From NCBI GenBank assembly GCA_964644465.1, contig CAZXVU010000056.1, forward strand, positions 1 through 12,948: a DNA stretch of 12,948 nucleotides, given 5' to 3'. Below the pieces are notes generated by a model. That model saw nothing but the letters and a program-made list of their open reading frames with translations, searched no databases and had not been told where the DNA came from. The DNA comes from CAZXVU01 sp964644465 (GTDB lineage Bacteria; Chlamydiota; Chlamydiia; Chlamydiales; SM23-39). The number at the start of each line of letters is the position of its first letter. The stretch's first letter is position 1. Below, piece by piece: positions 11,697 through 12,948 of the stretch. The position numbers were made by a program, and so were the translations under genes.

Positions 11697-12948
11697 AAGA
11701 TCGCTTGAATGGCTTGATCCACCAGCTCGACGCCGATGAGTTGAATTTTTTCACCGATATGGGAAGAGAGTCCCTTCAGATTTTTTTTCGGCAAGATGCA
11801 CCGTTTGAAGCCCATGTGGATCGCCTCTTTCAATCGCGTCTCGATCCGGCTCACGCCCCTCACTTCGCCGCCCAACCCCACTTCCCCAATCACAATCGCA
11901 TCCGATGGAATCGGCCGATTCGAAAACGAAGAGGCGATCGCCAGCAAGATCCCTAAATCAATCGCCGGCTCCGCGATTTTTAAGCCCCCCGCCAATGCGA
12001 CAAACACATCGCAATGATGCAAGCTATATCCCACCCGCTTCTCCAACACAGCCAACAACAGCGCCAGCCTATTTTGGTCCAGCCCCGTCGATCTCCGCGA
12101 CGGCGTAGGAAACGCAGTCGGCGTCACCAAAGCTTGTATCTCCAATAAAAAAGAGCGCGCCCCTTCCAATCCAGGAACGATCGCAGAGCCCGGGATCTCT
12201 TTCATCCGTTCTTCCAAAAATGCCTGCGATGGATTCGGCACCTCGGCAAGTCCTGTTTCTTTCATCTGGAAAATCGCGATCTCGTCTGTCGCGCCAAAGC
12301 GGTTCTTAATCGCCCTCAATAATCTAAATCCAAGCTGCCGGTCCCCCTCAAAATCAAGCACCGTATCGACGATATGCTCCAGCACTCTCGGCCCCGCCAG
12401 CTCTCCCGACTTCGTCACATGGCCGATCAAAAACGTCGTGATCCCATGCCCCTTCGCCAAATGCATAAATTCGGTCGCGATCTCCCGCACCTGCACAACA
12501 GATCCCGGTGATGAGGGCAACTCCGGTTTATAGACAATCTGCACCGAGTCGACGATTGCAATATCGGGCTTCAGCTGTTCGATCTGCCCCCGTATCGCGC
12601 TGAAATTCGTCTCATTCAACAAATATAAATTCTGATGATCGATCCCCAGTCTTTTTGCCCGCATCGAAGTCTGCTCCGCAGATTCTTCCCCGCAGATATA
12701 CAAAACCACAAGACCCTGCCCCGCCAATGCATTTGCGATCTGCAGCATCAATGTCGATTTTCCCACTCCAGGCTCGCCCCCGATCAAGATCAGCGATCCC
12801 TCAACAAGCCCGCCTCCCAAAAGCCTGTCCAACTCTCCCATATTCGTCGAGATCCGACAAAAAGGACTCGCATTGACTTCTTTAATAGGTATAGCCTTGG
12901 CCACCCCCACTTTCTTCGACTCGAACCGCTTCTCTTCGACAACAGCCG
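11693..12948 (-). CDS. radA: DNA repair protein RadA (Sms), 5' end outside window
   Basis: About 418 residues inside the window; the frame stays open to the edge (AVVEEKRFESKKVGVAKAIP), so the N-terminal C4 zinc finger lies beyond it. The RecA-like core has Walker A GGEPGVGKST, Walker B-type DIAIVDSVQ and the RadA-specific KNRFGATDEIAIF. The C-terminal Lon-like domain includes DVFVALAGGLKIAEPAIDLGILLAIASS and VIGEVGLGGEVRGVSRIETRLKEA. RadA is a helicase-type ATPase that helps process recombination intermediates by branch migration. GTG at 12910 is an internal codon, not the true start. Stop TGA overlaps the hemC ATG. First visible gene of radA-hemC-hemD; this order fits what I recall of Chlamydiaceae. 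Confidence 0.95.
   Translation of the reverse strand, partial: AVVEEKRFESKKVGVAKAIPIKEVNASPFCRISTNMGELDRLLGGGLVEGSLILIGGEPGVGKSTLMLQIANALAGQGLVVLYICGEESAEQTSMRAKRLGIDHQNLYLLNETNFSAIRGQIEQLKPDIAIVDSVQIVYKPELPSSPGSVVQVREIATEFMHLAKGHGITTFLIGHVTKSGELAGPRVLEHIVDTVLDFEGDRQLGFRLLRAIKNRFGATDEIAIFQMKETGLAEVPNPSQAFLEERMKEIPGSAIVPGLEGARSFLLEIQALVTPTAFPTPSRRSTGLDQNRLALLLAVLEKRVGYSLHHCDVFVALAGGLKIAEPAIDLGILLAIASSFSNRPIPSDAIVIGEVGLGGEVRGVSRIETRLKEAIHMGFKRCILPKKNLKGLSSHIGEKIQLIGVELVDQAIQAIL

Noticed and set aside
1..12948. CRISPR array, tRNA, rRNA, transposase or integrase
   Set aside because: No regular spaced repeats, no cloverleaf or rRNA signature, and no recombinase motifs were found on either strand by eye.

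Overview
The window looks like a chromosomal segment of a chlamydia, most likely an environmental (Parachlamydiales-type) one. The gene set clpC, two ptsN-type EIIA genes (one with a DNA-binding head), dut, accD, Mn-type SOD, radA and a very short hemC recalls the gene neighbourhood of the Chlamydiaceae around clpC to hemC, from memory and not checked. The core genes have moderate GC. The block between clpC and the HAD gene is clearly AT-richer and carries eukaryote-like zinc-finger proteins, as expected of an amoeba-associated relative. I do not assign a species.

Layout, left to right. (1) 1-1449: 3' part of clpC, plus strand. (2) 1450-5107: an accessory block. It holds a plus-strand gene for a methyltransferase-like protein (1461-2375) and then minus-strand genes: a broken 3' end of a paralogue (2372-2440), two closely related small RING-like zinc-finger proteins (2459-2713, 2924-3160), a 232-residue protein with a degenerate RING-like head and an ankyrin-like tail (3175-3873), and two paralogous helical proteins (4009-4533, 4541-5107). 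The last 33 coding bases of clpC recur at about 2850 and 4010, each inside a 110-bp direct repeat. Module boundaries fall on AGCTAA/AGCTGA, so the clpC 3' end looks like an insertion or duplication hot spot. (3) 5245-5972: a secreted HAD-family protein (DUF2608-like), cut by a 100-N assembly gap (5973-6072). (4) 6073-8704, minus strand: accD, dut, ptsN, HTH-ptsN, with a good promoter in front of accD. (5) 8768-10324: Mn-type superoxide dismutase and, divergently, a membrane protein related to M48 peptidases but without the HExxH site. Two well-formed divergent promoters flank one palindrome between them. (6) 10448-12948, minus strand: radA, hemC, hemD as an overlapping operon. The 5' end of radA lies outside the window.

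How the parts may work together: regions 4-6 are housekeeping (fatty-acid precursor, dUTP clean-up, nitrogen-type PTS signalling, oxidative defence, recombination repair, tetrapyrrole synthesis). Region 2 is the unusual part. It combines module shuffling at a fixed chromosomal point with small zinc-finger proteins that could act on host ubiquitin pathways; that function is inference only. No tRNA, rRNA, CRISPR array, transposase or integrase gene was seen.
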